Part shown: positions 1-6,429 of the stretch, one piece after another
Layout: the number at the start of each line of letters is the position of its first letter
Numbering within the stretch: position 1 is the stretch's first letter
DNA from: Burkholderiales bacterium
GTDB taxonomy: Bacteria; Pseudomonadota; Gammaproteobacteria; Burkholderiales; Burkholderiaceae_C
NCBI GenBank assembly: GCA_028869035.1
Contig: JAGWTL010000057.1
Coordinates: forward strand, 1 to 12,182
DNA: 12,182 bases
Reading direction: 5' to 3'
Translations under genes and position numbers: made by a program
The notes under the pieces: model-generated
Told to the model about the DNA's origin: nothing
What the model saw: only the letters and a program-made list of their open reading frames with translations
The model's database searches: none

Positions 1-16
1 ATTCAGTATACTGAAT
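1..16. promoter_or_regulatory. Perfect 16-bp palindrome, likely operator
   Basis: The sequence ATTCAGTATACTGAAT equals its own reverse complement. Its size and symmetry suit a dimeric winged-helix regulator of the MarR type, and a MarR gene ends 79 bp away. It covers the -10 hexamer of the leftward promoter at 5-32, so a bound protein would block RNA polymerase. No second copy is visible upstream of the marR gene. That this particular MarR binds here is inference. The palindrome starts at the first base of the window, so it may extend further. Confidence 0.6.
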
Positions 17-32
17 GATGACCACCTGTCAA
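5..32 (-). promoter_or_regulatory. Near-consensus sigma70 promoter, leftward
   Basis: On the minus strand there is a perfect -35 TTGACA (32 to 27), a 16-bp spacer and a -10 TATACT (10 to 5) that matches TATAAT at five of six positions. Transcription would start at or just beyond the left edge and serve a leftward gene that is not in this window. The -10 lies inside the 16-bp palindrome, which suggests a strong promoter held off by a repressor. Confidence 0.65.
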
Positions 33-94
33 ACCCCCGAGCCCTTGCTTGCCCTGATTTTCCGGATGTTTCCGACAATCGGCCGGCGCGGCGC

Positions 95-586
95 TCAGGC
101 CTTGGCGGCCAGGCGCAGCTTGCGGTCCGCGGTCTGGTTCTGGCGGTCGTAGAGGTGCACGAATTTGCGTAGCAGGCGCATGAACTCCTGCTGCTCGGCC
201 GGCTCCAGGCTGTCCATCATGCCGTGGTAGAGCACATCCACCCCGGGCTTGAGTTCCAGCAGCACCTCTTCGCCCTCGGGGGTCAGGGACAGGCGGCGCT
301 GGCGGCGCGGCAGCACCTCGCGCAGGATCCAGCCCTTGGTTTCCAGGCGCGCGGCGATGTCGGCCGTGGTGGAGGTGTCCAGCGCGATCAGCTGCGCCAG
401 CGTGACCTGGTCGATGCCCGGGGTCTCGTGCAGGGTGCGCAGGATGGCGTACTGGATGGGGGTGACGTGGCGGCCATGCACCTCGTGGAACTTGGAGACG
501 GCGATCTGCTGCGCGCGGCGGATCAGGTGGCCTGGTTCATCGTAGAGCTCGATGGAGAGGGGCGCATCGACGGTCTTGCTGTTCAT
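95..586 (-). CDS. MarR-family transcriptional regulator
   Basis: This encodes a 163-residue protein with the MarR winged-helix layout and the usual length for the family. An N-terminal dimerisation helix (about 13-35) is followed by helices from VTPIQYAILRTLHE (41-54). The recognition helix is near DTSTTADIAARLETKGW (70-86), the wing is REVLPRRQRRLSLT (89-102), and C-terminal dimerisation helices follow. MarR proteins act as dimers on short palindromes and usually release DNA when they bind a small, often aromatic, ligand. The ligand cannot be read from the sequence. The ATG at 586 has no clear Shine-Dalgarno but fits the family N-terminus. The gene points toward the promoter and palindrome at 1-32, so control of the next gene to the left is the natural inference. 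Confidence 0.9.
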   Translation of the reverse strand: MNSKTVDAPLSIELYDEPGHLIRRAQQIAVSKFHEVHGRHVTPIQYAILRTLHETPGIDQVTLAQLIALDTSTTADIAARLETKGWILREVLPRRQRRLSLTPEGEEVLLELKPGVDVLYHGMMDSLEPAEQQEFMRLLRKFVHLYDRQNQTADRKLRLAAKA

Positions 587-817
587 GGCGGCTTCGGGGT
601 GAAGTTGGCGTTCCTGAAGCCGGATTGTGCTTCATGCCGATGGCACTGGAGCCATGCAAAGTTACCGAAGAGCGACAAGATCCGTCCCGCACCAGACGAG
701 TGGCGCCGGCTAATCGGCCGCCCACAAGGGCGCGGCCAGGCTCCGCAGCAGGAGCACCAGCCCGCGCCGGATGTTCAGAAACTCCATGCTTGTCATGTCC
801 GCTGCTCTGCTATGGAT
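587..817. other. Intergenic stretch with no supported gene
   Basis: These 231 bp lie between the marR start and the end of the pore-like gene. I see no tRNA, no strong promoter and no rho-independent terminator. A 28-codon minus-strand reading frame (710-796) starts MTSMEFLNIRRGLVLLL and has a hydrophobic stretch, but its ribosome-binding site is weak and I do not call it a gene. The marR promoter probably lies here, but no convincing -35/-10 pair is visible. Confidence 0.5.
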
Positions 818-1153
818 TCATTCCCAGTGAAACTTGTGCAGCAGCCTGTGCAGGATGGGTGTGAACAGCAGCGCCGCCGTGACGATAAACACCAGGCCAG
901 CGTACAGCGCATAACAACCGGCGAAAAGCTTGCCCCCGGTCGTGATCGGCAGATGGACCGGGCCCATGCCGCCCAGCAGCATGGCGGCATTGAGAAAAGC
1001 GTCCAGCCCGGACAGCCGCTCGAAATACACATAACCGGCCATGCCGGCCAGCAACGAAAGCAGCAGCAGAGCCAGCGCCAGAAAAAGGTGCCACAGGATG
1101 CGCCGGACAAAGCTGGCGTGCGGCAGGGGCGCCTGTTTTCTGGATTCGTACAT
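818..1153 (-). CDS. Small membrane protein resembling a K+-channel pore
   Basis: This encodes 111 residues with two strong hydrophobic helices (about 18-43 and 76-101) around a re-entrant-like segment. The segment LDAFLNAAMLLGGMGPVHLP (50-69) lies where a two-helix potassium channel has its pore helix and TVGYGD filter. GGMGP (61-65) would replace GYGD, and the downstream pattern (P, then T, then G followed by a basic residue) also follows KcsA-like channels. The tail is basic (HRLLHKFHWE). I infer a degenerate Ion_trans_2-type fold. With the signature changed, potassium selectivity should not be assumed. The ATG at 1153 has an AAGGAG ribosome-binding site 10 nt upstream. It is the last gene of the leftward operon, 68 bp after its neighbour. 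Confidence 0.72.
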   Translation of the reverse strand: MYESRKQAPLPHASFVRRILWHLFLALALLLLSLLAGMAGYVYFERLSGLDAFLNAAMLLGGMGPVHLPITTGGKLFAGCYALYAGLVFIVTAALLFTPILHRLLHKFHWE

Positions 1154-1221
1154 GGCCTCGGCACTCCTTCTGTCTTGAAGCGGCCCCTTCGGCGGCAGGA
1201 CACCGGCCCCACACCGGCCGC

Positions 1222-1641
1222 TCAGCGCGGCGTGCTGAGCTGGCCCTGCTGGGATACCGGCGGCGGCGCGGCGCTGTCCTGCATCTCGCGCGCGTTATCC
1301 ACGAAATACTCGGTCTCGCCGAAGCAGGTGGAGGGGATGAACTTGTGCTGGCGGTAGTGCAGCACCACGCGCTTGCCCGCCAGCGCATTGATCTGCTGCA
1401 CCACGGCACCGTCGCGCACCGTGAACTCGAACTTCTCGGGGATGGCGCCCGGCATGGTGACCATGGCGATCTCGCCCTCCCAGGTCTTGCAGAGCCAGCC
1501 CTTGCGTGAGAACTTCTGCACGTAACCAGCGCGCTCACCGTCGGCATAGCTCCACTGCAGCGCGATCCAGACCCAGGAGATGGCCAACAGGACCAGGAGG
1601 GCCAGGAAGGTAAGCAGCAGGCGTATCAGTTTGGCTTTCAT
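1222..1641 (-). CDS. Conserved small membrane-anchored protein, unknown function
   Basis: This encodes 139 residues. A hydrophobic anchor (about 8-29) ends in SWVWIALQW, and a roughly 90-residue soluble domain follows, containing GERAGYVQKFSRKGWLCKTWE (36-56 region) and two cysteines (51 and 106). A Pro/Gln/Ser-rich tail starts near 125. The anchor's N-terminal side is basic, so the domain probably faces the periplasm. From memory, proteins with this GERAG...KGWLCKTWEGE signature are a conserved family in beta- and gammaproteobacteria, sometimes labelled 6-phosphogluconate dehydrogenase. That label is unsupported: there is no NAD(P) fold and the protein is far too short. The ATG at 1641 has a GGGAG ribosome-binding site 7 nt upstream and lies 22 bp after the glycosylase stop, so co-transcription is likely. 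Confidence 0.8.
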   Translation of the reverse strand: MKAKLIRLLLTFLALLVLLAISWVWIALQWSYADGERAGYVQKFSRKGWLCKTWEGEIAMVTMPGAIPEKFEFTVRDGAVVQQINALAGKRVVLHYRQHKFIPSTCFGETEYFVDNAREMQDSAAPPPVSQQGQLSTPR

Positions 1642-1663
1642 GCCGTTTCTCCCGTCTTGAAAT

Positions 1664-2500
1664 TCAGGCCGGTGCGTCGGCGCGCATCACGTCCATGGCC
1701 AGGCACAGATCGGCCCAGGCCTTGGCCTTGTCCTGCGGCGTGCGCAGCAGATAGGCCGGGTGGTAACTCACGACGACGGGCACGCCCTCGTAGTTGTGCA
1801 CCTGGCCGCGCAGCTTGCCCAGAGGCAGAGTCGCCACATCGGGCACGCTGTGCTGCAGCAGCGACTGCGCGGCAAAACGGCCCAGGGCCAGGATGATCTG
1901 CGGCTGCTGCAGCGCCACCTGGCGGCGCAGATAGGACTCGCACTGCAGCACTTCTTCGGGCTGCGGGTTGCGGTTGGCCGGCGGTCGGCACTTGAGCACG
2001 TTGGCGATGTAGACCCCCTGCGCGCCCGTACCCTGGCGGTTCAGGCCGATGGCCTTGAGCATATTGTCCAGCAGCGCGCCGGCCTGGCCGACGAAGGGCT
2101 CACCCTGGAGGTCCTCGTTCTCGCCCGGCGCCTCGCCCACCACCAGCCAGCGTGCCTGCGTGTCGCCCACGCCGAACACCGTGTTCTTGCGGCTCTGGCA
2201 CAGGCCGCAAGCCTGGCAGCTGGCGACGGCCTGCTGCAACGCATCCCAGTCCATGGCCGCGATCTCGGCCGGCATGGCGCGAGCGGAGGAAACAGAAGGA
2301 GAAGGCAGAACTGCAGCCGGCATGGCCCGCGTGGCCGGGCGCGCCACGGCCACGCGGGCCGCCGGCACGGCGCCCTCCCCCCCTGGAGGGGGGCTGGGGG
2401 GGGCGTCGTCCAATACGCCCAATGGGGGTGAAGGTCCCCAGACCTTCACCCCCATCTCGGCAAGCATCGCGCGCTGGCGCGTATCCAATTGCAGACTCAT
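1664..2500 (-). CDS. Family 4 uracil-DNA glycosylase (Fe-S)
   Basis: This 278-residue protein removes uracil from DNA to start base-excision repair. The catalytic domain (about 84-275) carries GEAPG (122-126) followed by E-D and PFVGQAG, and HPAYLLR (247-253), the two active-site motifs of family 4. Four cysteines suited to a [4Fe-4S] cluster are present: C95-x2-C98, C171 in LKCRPPANRNP, and C187, 16 residues later as in the Thermus and Thermotoga enzymes. A Pro/Ala-rich linker (about 22-80) separates a short N-terminal helix from the enzyme. Its DNA holds a 15-bp inverted repeat and a C-run/G-run hairpin, listed separately. The ATG at 2500 lies 9 bp after the rimI stop. In some genomes related enzymes are annotated as phage SPO1 DNA polymerase-related proteins. 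Confidence 0.93.
   Translation of the reverse strand: MSLQLDTRQRAMLAEMGVKVWGPSPPLGVLDDAPPSPPPGGEGAVPAARVAVARPATRAMPAAVLPSPSVSSARAMPAEIAAMDWDALQQAVASCQACGLCQSRKNTVFGVGDTQARWLVVGEAPGENEDLQGEPFVGQAGALLDNMLKAIGLNRQGTGAQGVYIANVLKCRPPANRNPQPEEVLQCESYLRRQVALQQPQIILALGRFAAQSLLQHSVPDVATLPLGKLRGQVHNYEGVPVVVSYHPAYLLRTPQDKAKAWADLCLAMDVMRADAPA
2378..2393. repeat. C-run/G-run hairpin inside the glycosylase linker
   Basis: Six C, a TGGA loop and six G form a perfect stem, with more G-runs on the right (2396-2404). It encodes part of the Pro/Gly-rich linker (PPSPPPGGEG), not the catalytic domain. It resembles the hairpins at 9790-9802 and 11787-11801. I read it as a small dispersed repeat tolerated in a flexible linker. 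Confidence 0.5.
2422..2455. repeat. 15-bp perfect inverted repeat with 4-nt loop
   Basis: Arms 2422-2436 (ATGGGGGTGAAGGTC) and 2441-2455 are exact reverse complements around the loop CCCA. The structure lies in the first 80 coding bases of the glycosylase gene and encodes GVKVWGPSPPLGV. In mRNA it would form a very stable hairpin a short distance after the start codon, which could slow translation. Its position directly before the low-complexity linker suggests one joint insertion. Confidence 0.8.
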
Positions 2501-2509
2501 GAGCCGATC

Positions 2510-2977
2510 TTACAGACGCAGGCTCATGACCACCGCGTCCTCGCGCTGGCCGTGCGCGGCCGGGTAGTAGTTCTTGCGCAGGCCGACGCGGCGGTAGCCA
2601 TGCGACTCGTAGATGGCGATGGCCCGCGTGTTGCCCACGCGCACTTCCAGCCACAGCCATTGCGCGCCCAGGCCACGCGCCCACAGGGCCATGGCGTCGA
2701 GCATGACACGTCCCCAGCCCTGACGCTGGTACTCGGGCGCCACGGTGATGTTGAGCAGGTGCACCTCGTCCACGCCCTGCATGGCCACGTAATAACCCAG
2801 CAGCTCCTCGCCGGCCAGCAGCACGCGGGCGTGGTAGCCGGTGCGCAGCGCATCCATGAAATTGCCCCGCGTCCAGGGATGCGGGTAGGCCCGCTGCTCG
2901 ATCTGCAGCAATTGCTCAAGCCGCGTGGTTTCCAGCGGCTCGAAGCGGGCTTCGACGGGTTCGAGGACGGCGCTCAT
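2510..2977 (-). CDS. rimI: Ribosomal protein S18 N-terminal alanine acetyltransferase RimI
   Basis: This is a 155-residue GNAT acetyltransferase. Acetyl-CoA binding motif A is HLLNITVAPEYQRQGWG (73-89) with the Q-x-x-G-x-G loop. RimI-specific features follow: LEVRVGN (110-116), AIYESHGY (121-128) and RKNYYP (134-139). E111 and Y123 keep the 12-residue spacing of the catalytic Glu103 and Tyr115 of enterobacterial RimI. RimI acetylates the N-terminal alanine of ribosomal protein S18. The gene lies between tsaB and the glycosylase gene, an order seen in related bacteria, and runs into the glycosylase gene after 9 bp. On its upstream side the inverted-repeat element at 2981-3252 begins 3 bp from the start codon, so the leader and ribosome-binding site must come from the element itself. 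Confidence 0.93.
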   Translation of the reverse strand: MSAVLEPVEARFEPLETTRLEQLLQIEQRAYPHPWTRGNFMDALRTGYHARVLLAGEELLGYYVAMQGVDEVHLLNITVAPEYQRQGWGRVMLDAMALWARGLGAQWLWLEVRVGNTRAIAIYESHGYRRVGLRKNYYPAAHGQREDAVVMSLRL

Positions 2978-2980
2978 GCC

Positions 2981-3252
2981 AGGGCCTACTTACACTGATT
3001 TCTCAAGTGCGAACGGGGTGAAAACGGCGCCAATCCAGGCGCACGACGACGCCCAGGCGGACCGCCCTGGGCGAGGAGTGCAACGACGAGTGGCGCCGTT
3101 TTCACCCCGTTCCCTGCGGGTTGCGGCCAAAAAAGCCATGTGGGATGTTGCGCGGACTGTGGCCGGGGGATGGCTCCGGCGGCGTCCACGCGCCTATCGC
3201 ATGACTTTTTTGATCCGCAACGCATCTTGAGAAATCAGTGTGAGCAGGCCCT
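2981..3252. mobile_element. 272-bp MITE-like element, foldable as a three-way junction
   Basis: The ends (2981-3007 and 3226-3252) are 27-bp inverted repeats matching at 25 positions, with 16 in a row perfect (ACACTGATTTCTCAAG). They enclose two further hairpins: perfect 22-bp arms 3011-3032/3091-3112, with a near-palindrome at 3051-3072 in the loop, and imperfect 26-28-nt arms 3115-3142/3199-3224 centred on a six-A/six-T match. Only 1-3 unpaired bases separate the three stems. There is no transposase and no credible long protein. It fills almost the whole gap between tsaB and rimI, which would otherwise be about 8 bp. Size, terminal inverted repeats and lack of coding suggest a miniature transposable element or dispersed structured repeat. 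No clear target-site duplication is visible; GCTCA at 2972-2976 and 3256-3260 overlaps start and stop codons and may be chance. Confidence 0.75.
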
Positions 3253-3257
3253 AATGC

Positions 3258-3968
3258 TCAGCGGGCGGCCTTGGCGGCGGCACGCTCTTCTGTGGTCAAG
3301 GCCACTTTATCGCGGATGTAACGCGGCAGGGCATCGGCCGCGGCCACGGCGTTGCCTCCGGCCAACAGGGCCGGCGCCAGGCGCAGCATGGCCGCCGCCG
3401 TGGGCAGGGCCTGCCAGCAAGGGAGGTCTGCGGGCAGCGGCAGACGCTCGCCGTATTCGGCAAAGACATTGCCGGCCAGGGCCTGGGCATCACCCAGCGC
3501 CAGTTGCTCAGGCTTGAGCAGGCTGAAATCGGCCTGCTGCGCCCAACGGCCCTGCGCGTAGGCATAGGGCGCGGCATAAAGCTCACCCATGCGCGCGTCG
3601 AGCAGGGCCAGCAGGCGCAGGCTCTGCGCCTGCTGGCCCTGCTGCGCACGGGCTTCCTCGGCCACTGCCAGCAGGGTGTCCACCGGCAGCAGGGGCACAT
3701 CCGCGCCAAAACCCAGGCCCTGGGCCACCGCGCAGGCGGTGCGCAGGCCGGTGAAGGAGCCCGGCCCGCAGCCGAAGGCGATGGCATCGAGCGCCTCGAA
3801 GCCCAGCCCGGCCTCGGCCATCAGGGTCTCAATGGCCGGGATCAGCGCGCTGGAAGCCTGGGCGCCGCCGGCCCCGGTGTGCTGCCACACGCGCGGCGCG
3901 CCGTCGACCTCGCGCGTGACGGCGATCGAGATCAGTTCGGTGCTGGTGTCGAAGGCGAGCAGTTTCAT
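3258..3968 (-). CDS. tsaB: tRNA t6A biosynthesis protein TsaB
   Basis: This 236-residue ASKHA-fold protein works with TsaD and TsaE to move the threonylcarbamoyl group onto A37 of ANN-decoding tRNAs. The sequence shows the N-terminal LLAFDTST strand (3-10), GPGSFTGLR (68-76), DARMGELY (124-131) and the C-terminal PRYIRDK segment (215-221), all typical of TsaB (YeaZ). Length matches the family. The start overlaps the EamA-transporter stop by 4 bp (ATGA), implying translational coupling. Sua5, which makes the threonylcarbamoyl-AMP used here, is encoded at 8020-9015. TsaD and TsaE are not in the window. The downstream partner rimI is separated by the inverted-repeat element. Confidence 0.94.
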   Translation of the reverse strand: MKLLAFDTSTELISIAVTREVDGAPRVWQHTGAGGAQASSALIPAIETLMAEAGLGFEALDAIAFGCGPGSFTGLRTACAVAQGLGFGADVPLLPVDTLLAVAEEARAQQGQQAQSLRLLALLDARMGELYAAPYAYAQGRWAQQADFSLLKPEQLALGDAQALAGNVFAEYGERLPLPADLPCWQALPTAAAMLRLAPALLAGGNAVAAADALPRYIRDKVALTTEERAAAKAAR

Positions 3969-4918
3969 GTCTGTTTGCGTACCCCGAAGGTGATCCCCAC
4001 CGTCACCAGCACCAGGCCGGCCAGCAGGTTCCAGTACAGCGGCTCGTCCAGGAAGATCACCGCGCCCAGGGCCGAGAGGCCGGGTACCAGGGCCGTGATC
4101 ATGGTCGAGCGCACCGGGCCGAAGTACTGGATCATGCGCACGAAAGTCATGCCCGAGATCACCACCGAGCCCAGGCCCTGGAAAACCACCTGGAACAGCA
4201 GCTCGCCCAGGGGCGCCGAGAACAGCCGGCTTTCGATGGCGCCCAGTCCCTGCAGCAGCAGGTAGAACGGTACATAACTGAAGAGCGCGAACACCGTGAC
4301 GGCCGTGGTGGCGCGCACGGCGTCCAGGGCGTGGCGGCGCGCCAGCACGCTGTAGACCGACCAGCTCAGCGCCGCGCTCATGAAGAGCAGGTCGCCCTTC
4401 CAGACCTCACCGCCCTCGAAGGCCCGCAGCAGGCTGGTCCCGCCCACCAGCAGGTCACCCCCCACGATGCAGGCCAGGCCGATGGCGCGCGCCGGTGAGA
4501 TGGGCGTGTGCAGCATCAGCGCCGCCAGCAGCGTGGTCCACAGGGGCAGGCTGCCCGGCATCAGCACCGAGGCATGCGCCGCCGGGGCGTAAAAGAAACC
4601 CGCGTAGGCCAGCAGGGCGTAACCGAAACCGCCGAACACGCCGCACAGCGCCGTCACGCGCAGCGCCAGCGGCGAGAGGCCGAAGAAGGAAGAAGCCGTG
4701 TCCGTCCCCCGCGCGCGGTCGCGCCGCACCAGCCACCAGCCCAGGGGCAGGAGCACGACACTGGCGCCGATGATGCGCGCCAGTGCAATGTCGAAGGGAC
4801 CCAGCGAGCCCCGGGCCGAAGCCCGGGCGATGACGATGAAGGCGGTCCAGATGCCGACGGTGATGACCGCCGCCGCGATGCCGAGGGTGCGCGGTGACAG
4901 GCCCTTGAGGAAATGCAT
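3965..4918 (-). CDS. EamA/DMT-family membrane transporter
   Basis: This encodes 317 residues with about ten hydrophobic helices in two EamA repeats. The first holds HASVLMPGSLPLWTTLLAAL (115-134). The second ends with the usual signature GPVRSTMITALVPGLSALGA (267-286), then FLDEPLYWNLLAGLVLVTVGI. Drug/metabolite-transporter proteins export or import small metabolites across the inner membrane. The substrate cannot be told from sequence. I chose the ATG at 4918 because the protein then begins just before the first helix. An in-frame ATG at 4957, with AAGGT upstream, would add 13 residues and overlap the divergent dacB start. This is the first gene of the leftward operon and is coupled to tsaB by a 4-bp overlap. 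Confidence 0.88.
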   Translation of the reverse strand: MHFLKGLSPRTLGIAAAVITVGIWTAFIVIARASARGSLGPFDIALARIIGASVVLLPLGWWLVRRDRARGTDTASSFFGLSPLALRVTALCGVFGGFGYALLAYAGFFYAPAAHASVLMPGSLPLWTTLLAALMLHTPISPARAIGLACIVGGDLLVGGTSLLRAFEGGEVWKGDLLFMSAALSWSVYSVLARRHALDAVRATTAVTVFALFSYVPFYLLLQGLGAIESRLFSAPLGELLFQVVFQGLGSVVISGMTFVRMIQYFGPVRSTMITALVPGLSALGAVIFLDEPLYWNLLAGLVLVTVGITFGVRKQT

Positions 4919-4955
4919 GCCCGCATTATCGGCGGCCGGCGTTAGACTCGTTGCC
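4919..4955. promoter_or_regulatory. 37-bp divergent gap between eamA and dacB
   Basis: Both neighbouring genes start here and read apart, so their promoters must lie in this gap or inside the opposite gene. On the minus strand GATAAT (4930 to 4925) could be a -10 for the transporter, but no good -35 matches it. Neither start codon has a strong Shine-Dalgarno. Confidence 0.3.
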
Positions 4956-6401
4956 ATGTCGACCTTGCGCGCCTCCCTCCTGCCCCTGCTCGCCGGCTTG
5001 CTGCTCTTGCCCGGCGGCCCGGCCCACGCCCGGGACACCGCCCTACCCCCCACCGTCGCCAAGGCACTGGCCCGCGCCCAGGTGCCGGTCGAAGCGGTGA
5101 GTGTGGTGGTCGAGGAAGCCGGGGGCAACAACGCGCCGCTGCTCAGCCACCGCGCGGGCACGCCCATGAACCCGGCCTCGGTGATGAAGCTGGTGACCAC
5201 CCTGGCCGCGCTGGAAACCCTGGGGCCGGGCTGGAGCTGGTCCACGCCGGTGTATGTGGAAGGCACGGTGCGCGAGAGCACGCTCTACGGCAACCTGTAC
5301 ATCAAGGGCCAGGGCGATCCCAAGCTGGTGGCCGAACGCATCTGGCTGCTGCTGCGCCGCGTGCAGGGCCTGGACATCCGCAAGATCGCGGGCGACATCG
5401 TGCTCGACCGCAGCGCCTTCGAAACCGTGGCGGTCGACCCGGCCGAGTTCGACGGCGAACCGCTGCGCCCCTACAACGCCGCGCCCGACGCCCTGCTGCT
5501 GAACTTCAAATCGGTGCTCATGACTTTCGTGCCTGACCGCGCCGCCAACACCGCCCATGTGCACGTCGAGCCGCCACTGGCCGGCGTGTCCTGGCCCAGC
5601 CATGTGCCGCTGCGCGATAGCGAGTGCAACGACTACCGCGGCGCGCTGCGCGCCGACTTCTCCGACCCGGCGCAGCCACGTTTCGCTGGCCGTTACCCGG
5701 TGGGCTGCGGCGAGAAGGTCTGGCCCCTGGCTTATGCCGATCCGGCCGGCTATGGCCCGCGCGCCATCGAAGGCATGTGGCGTGCCATCGGCGGGCAGCT
5801 GCAGGGCCGGGTGCGTTACGGATCGGTGCCGGTAGCACTGACGCCGGCCTTCGCGCTGGAGTCGCCGCCCCTGGCCGAGGTCGTGCGCGACATCAACAAG
5901 TACAGCAACAACGTGATGACGCAGCAGCTCTTCCTCACGCTGAGCCTGCAGCAACAGGGCAAGGGCACCCTGGCCGGCTCGCGCGAACTGCTGCAGGACT
6001 GGTGGCGCCAGCGCTTCGGCGCCGGCGAGGCGCCGCAGATCGCCAATGGTTCGGGCCTGTCGCGCGAGGACCGCATGAGCGCCACGGCCCTGGCCCGCCT
6101 GCTGCAGTACGCCTGGTCTTCGCCGCTGATGCCCGAGCTCATGAGTTCCCTGCCCATCAGCGGCCTGGACGGCACGCTGCGGCCCAGCCGCTGGCACGCC
6201 CAGGGCCAGGCCCACCTGAAGACCGGCAGCCTGCGCGACGTGGCCTCGATCGCCGGCATCGTGCATGCCGAGAGCGGGCGGCGTTATGTGCTCGTGGCCC
6301 TGGTCAACCACCCCAATGCCGGCGCCGTGCGCCCGGCCCTGGAAGCCCTGGTGGACTGGACCGCCCGGTTGCCGTCAGACCGCAAGAAAAAAACCGAGTG
6401 A
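4956..6401 (+). CDS. dacB: D-alanyl-D-alanine carboxypeptidase/endopeptidase, PBP4 type
   Basis: This 481-residue periplasmic penicillin-binding protein trims or cleaves peptidoglycan peptide cross-links. A signal peptide (about 1-26, ending GPAHA) is followed by the three active-site motifs in order: SVMK (S75, K78), SNN (317-319) and KTG (422-424). The large insert between the first two motifs is the hallmark of the PBP4 (DacB, peptidase S13) family, and the length fits. The ATG at 4956 was chosen because it places the signal peptide at the N-terminus; the open frame continues upstream but runs antisense through the transporter gene. A Lys-rich tail ends the protein. The SemiSWEET gene follows after 28 bp on the same strand. 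Confidence 0.94.
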   Translation: MSTLRASLLPLLAGLLLLPGGPAHARDTALPPTVAKALARAQVPVEAVSVVVEEAGGNNAPLLSHRAGTPMNPASVMKLVTTLAALETLGPGWSWSTPVYVEGTVRESTLYGNLYIKGQGDPKLVAERIWLLLRRVQGLDIRKIAGDIVLDRSAFETVAVDPAEFDGEPLRPYNAAPDALLLNFKSVLMTFVPDRAANTAHVHVEPPLAGVSWPSHVPLRDSECNDYRGALRADFSDPAQPRFAGRYPVGCGEKVWPLAYADPAGYGPRAIEGMWRAIGGQLQGRVRYGSVPVALTPAFALESPPLAEVVRDINKYSNNVMTQQLFLTLSLQQQGKGTLAGSRELLQDWWRQRFGAGEAPQIANGSGLSREDRMSATALARLLQYAWSSPLMPELMSSLPISGLDGTLRPSRWHAQGQAHLKTGSLRDVASIAGIVHAESGRRYVLVALVNHPNAGAVRPALEALVDWTARLPSDRKKKTE

Positions 6402-6429
6402 CCCCGACGCTTCACGCAACACGAAACCC

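Noticed and set aside
710..796. 28-codon minus-strand ORF (MTSMEFLNIRRGLVLLL...)
   Set aside because: It lies downstream of the pore-like gene and has a hydrophobic stretch, but no convincing ribosome-binding site and too little length to judge. Conservation data would be needed.
224..1357. Long plus-strand open frame opposite marR and the two small membrane-protein genes
   Set aside because: It is rich in His, Gln and Arg with no recognisable motif, as expected for the complement of GC-rich genes, and it crosses three genes and their gaps.
2986..3225. 79-codon minus-strand frame inside the inverted-repeat element
   Set aside because: The sequence is explained by the hairpin arms, so the protein contains the same segment twice. 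No ribosome-binding site or motif supports translation.
5043..6311. Long minus-strand open frame opposite dacB
   Set aside because: It is His/Gln/Arg/Gly-rich and antisense to a gene with all its catalytic motifs. Its openness is a by-product of GC-rich third positions.
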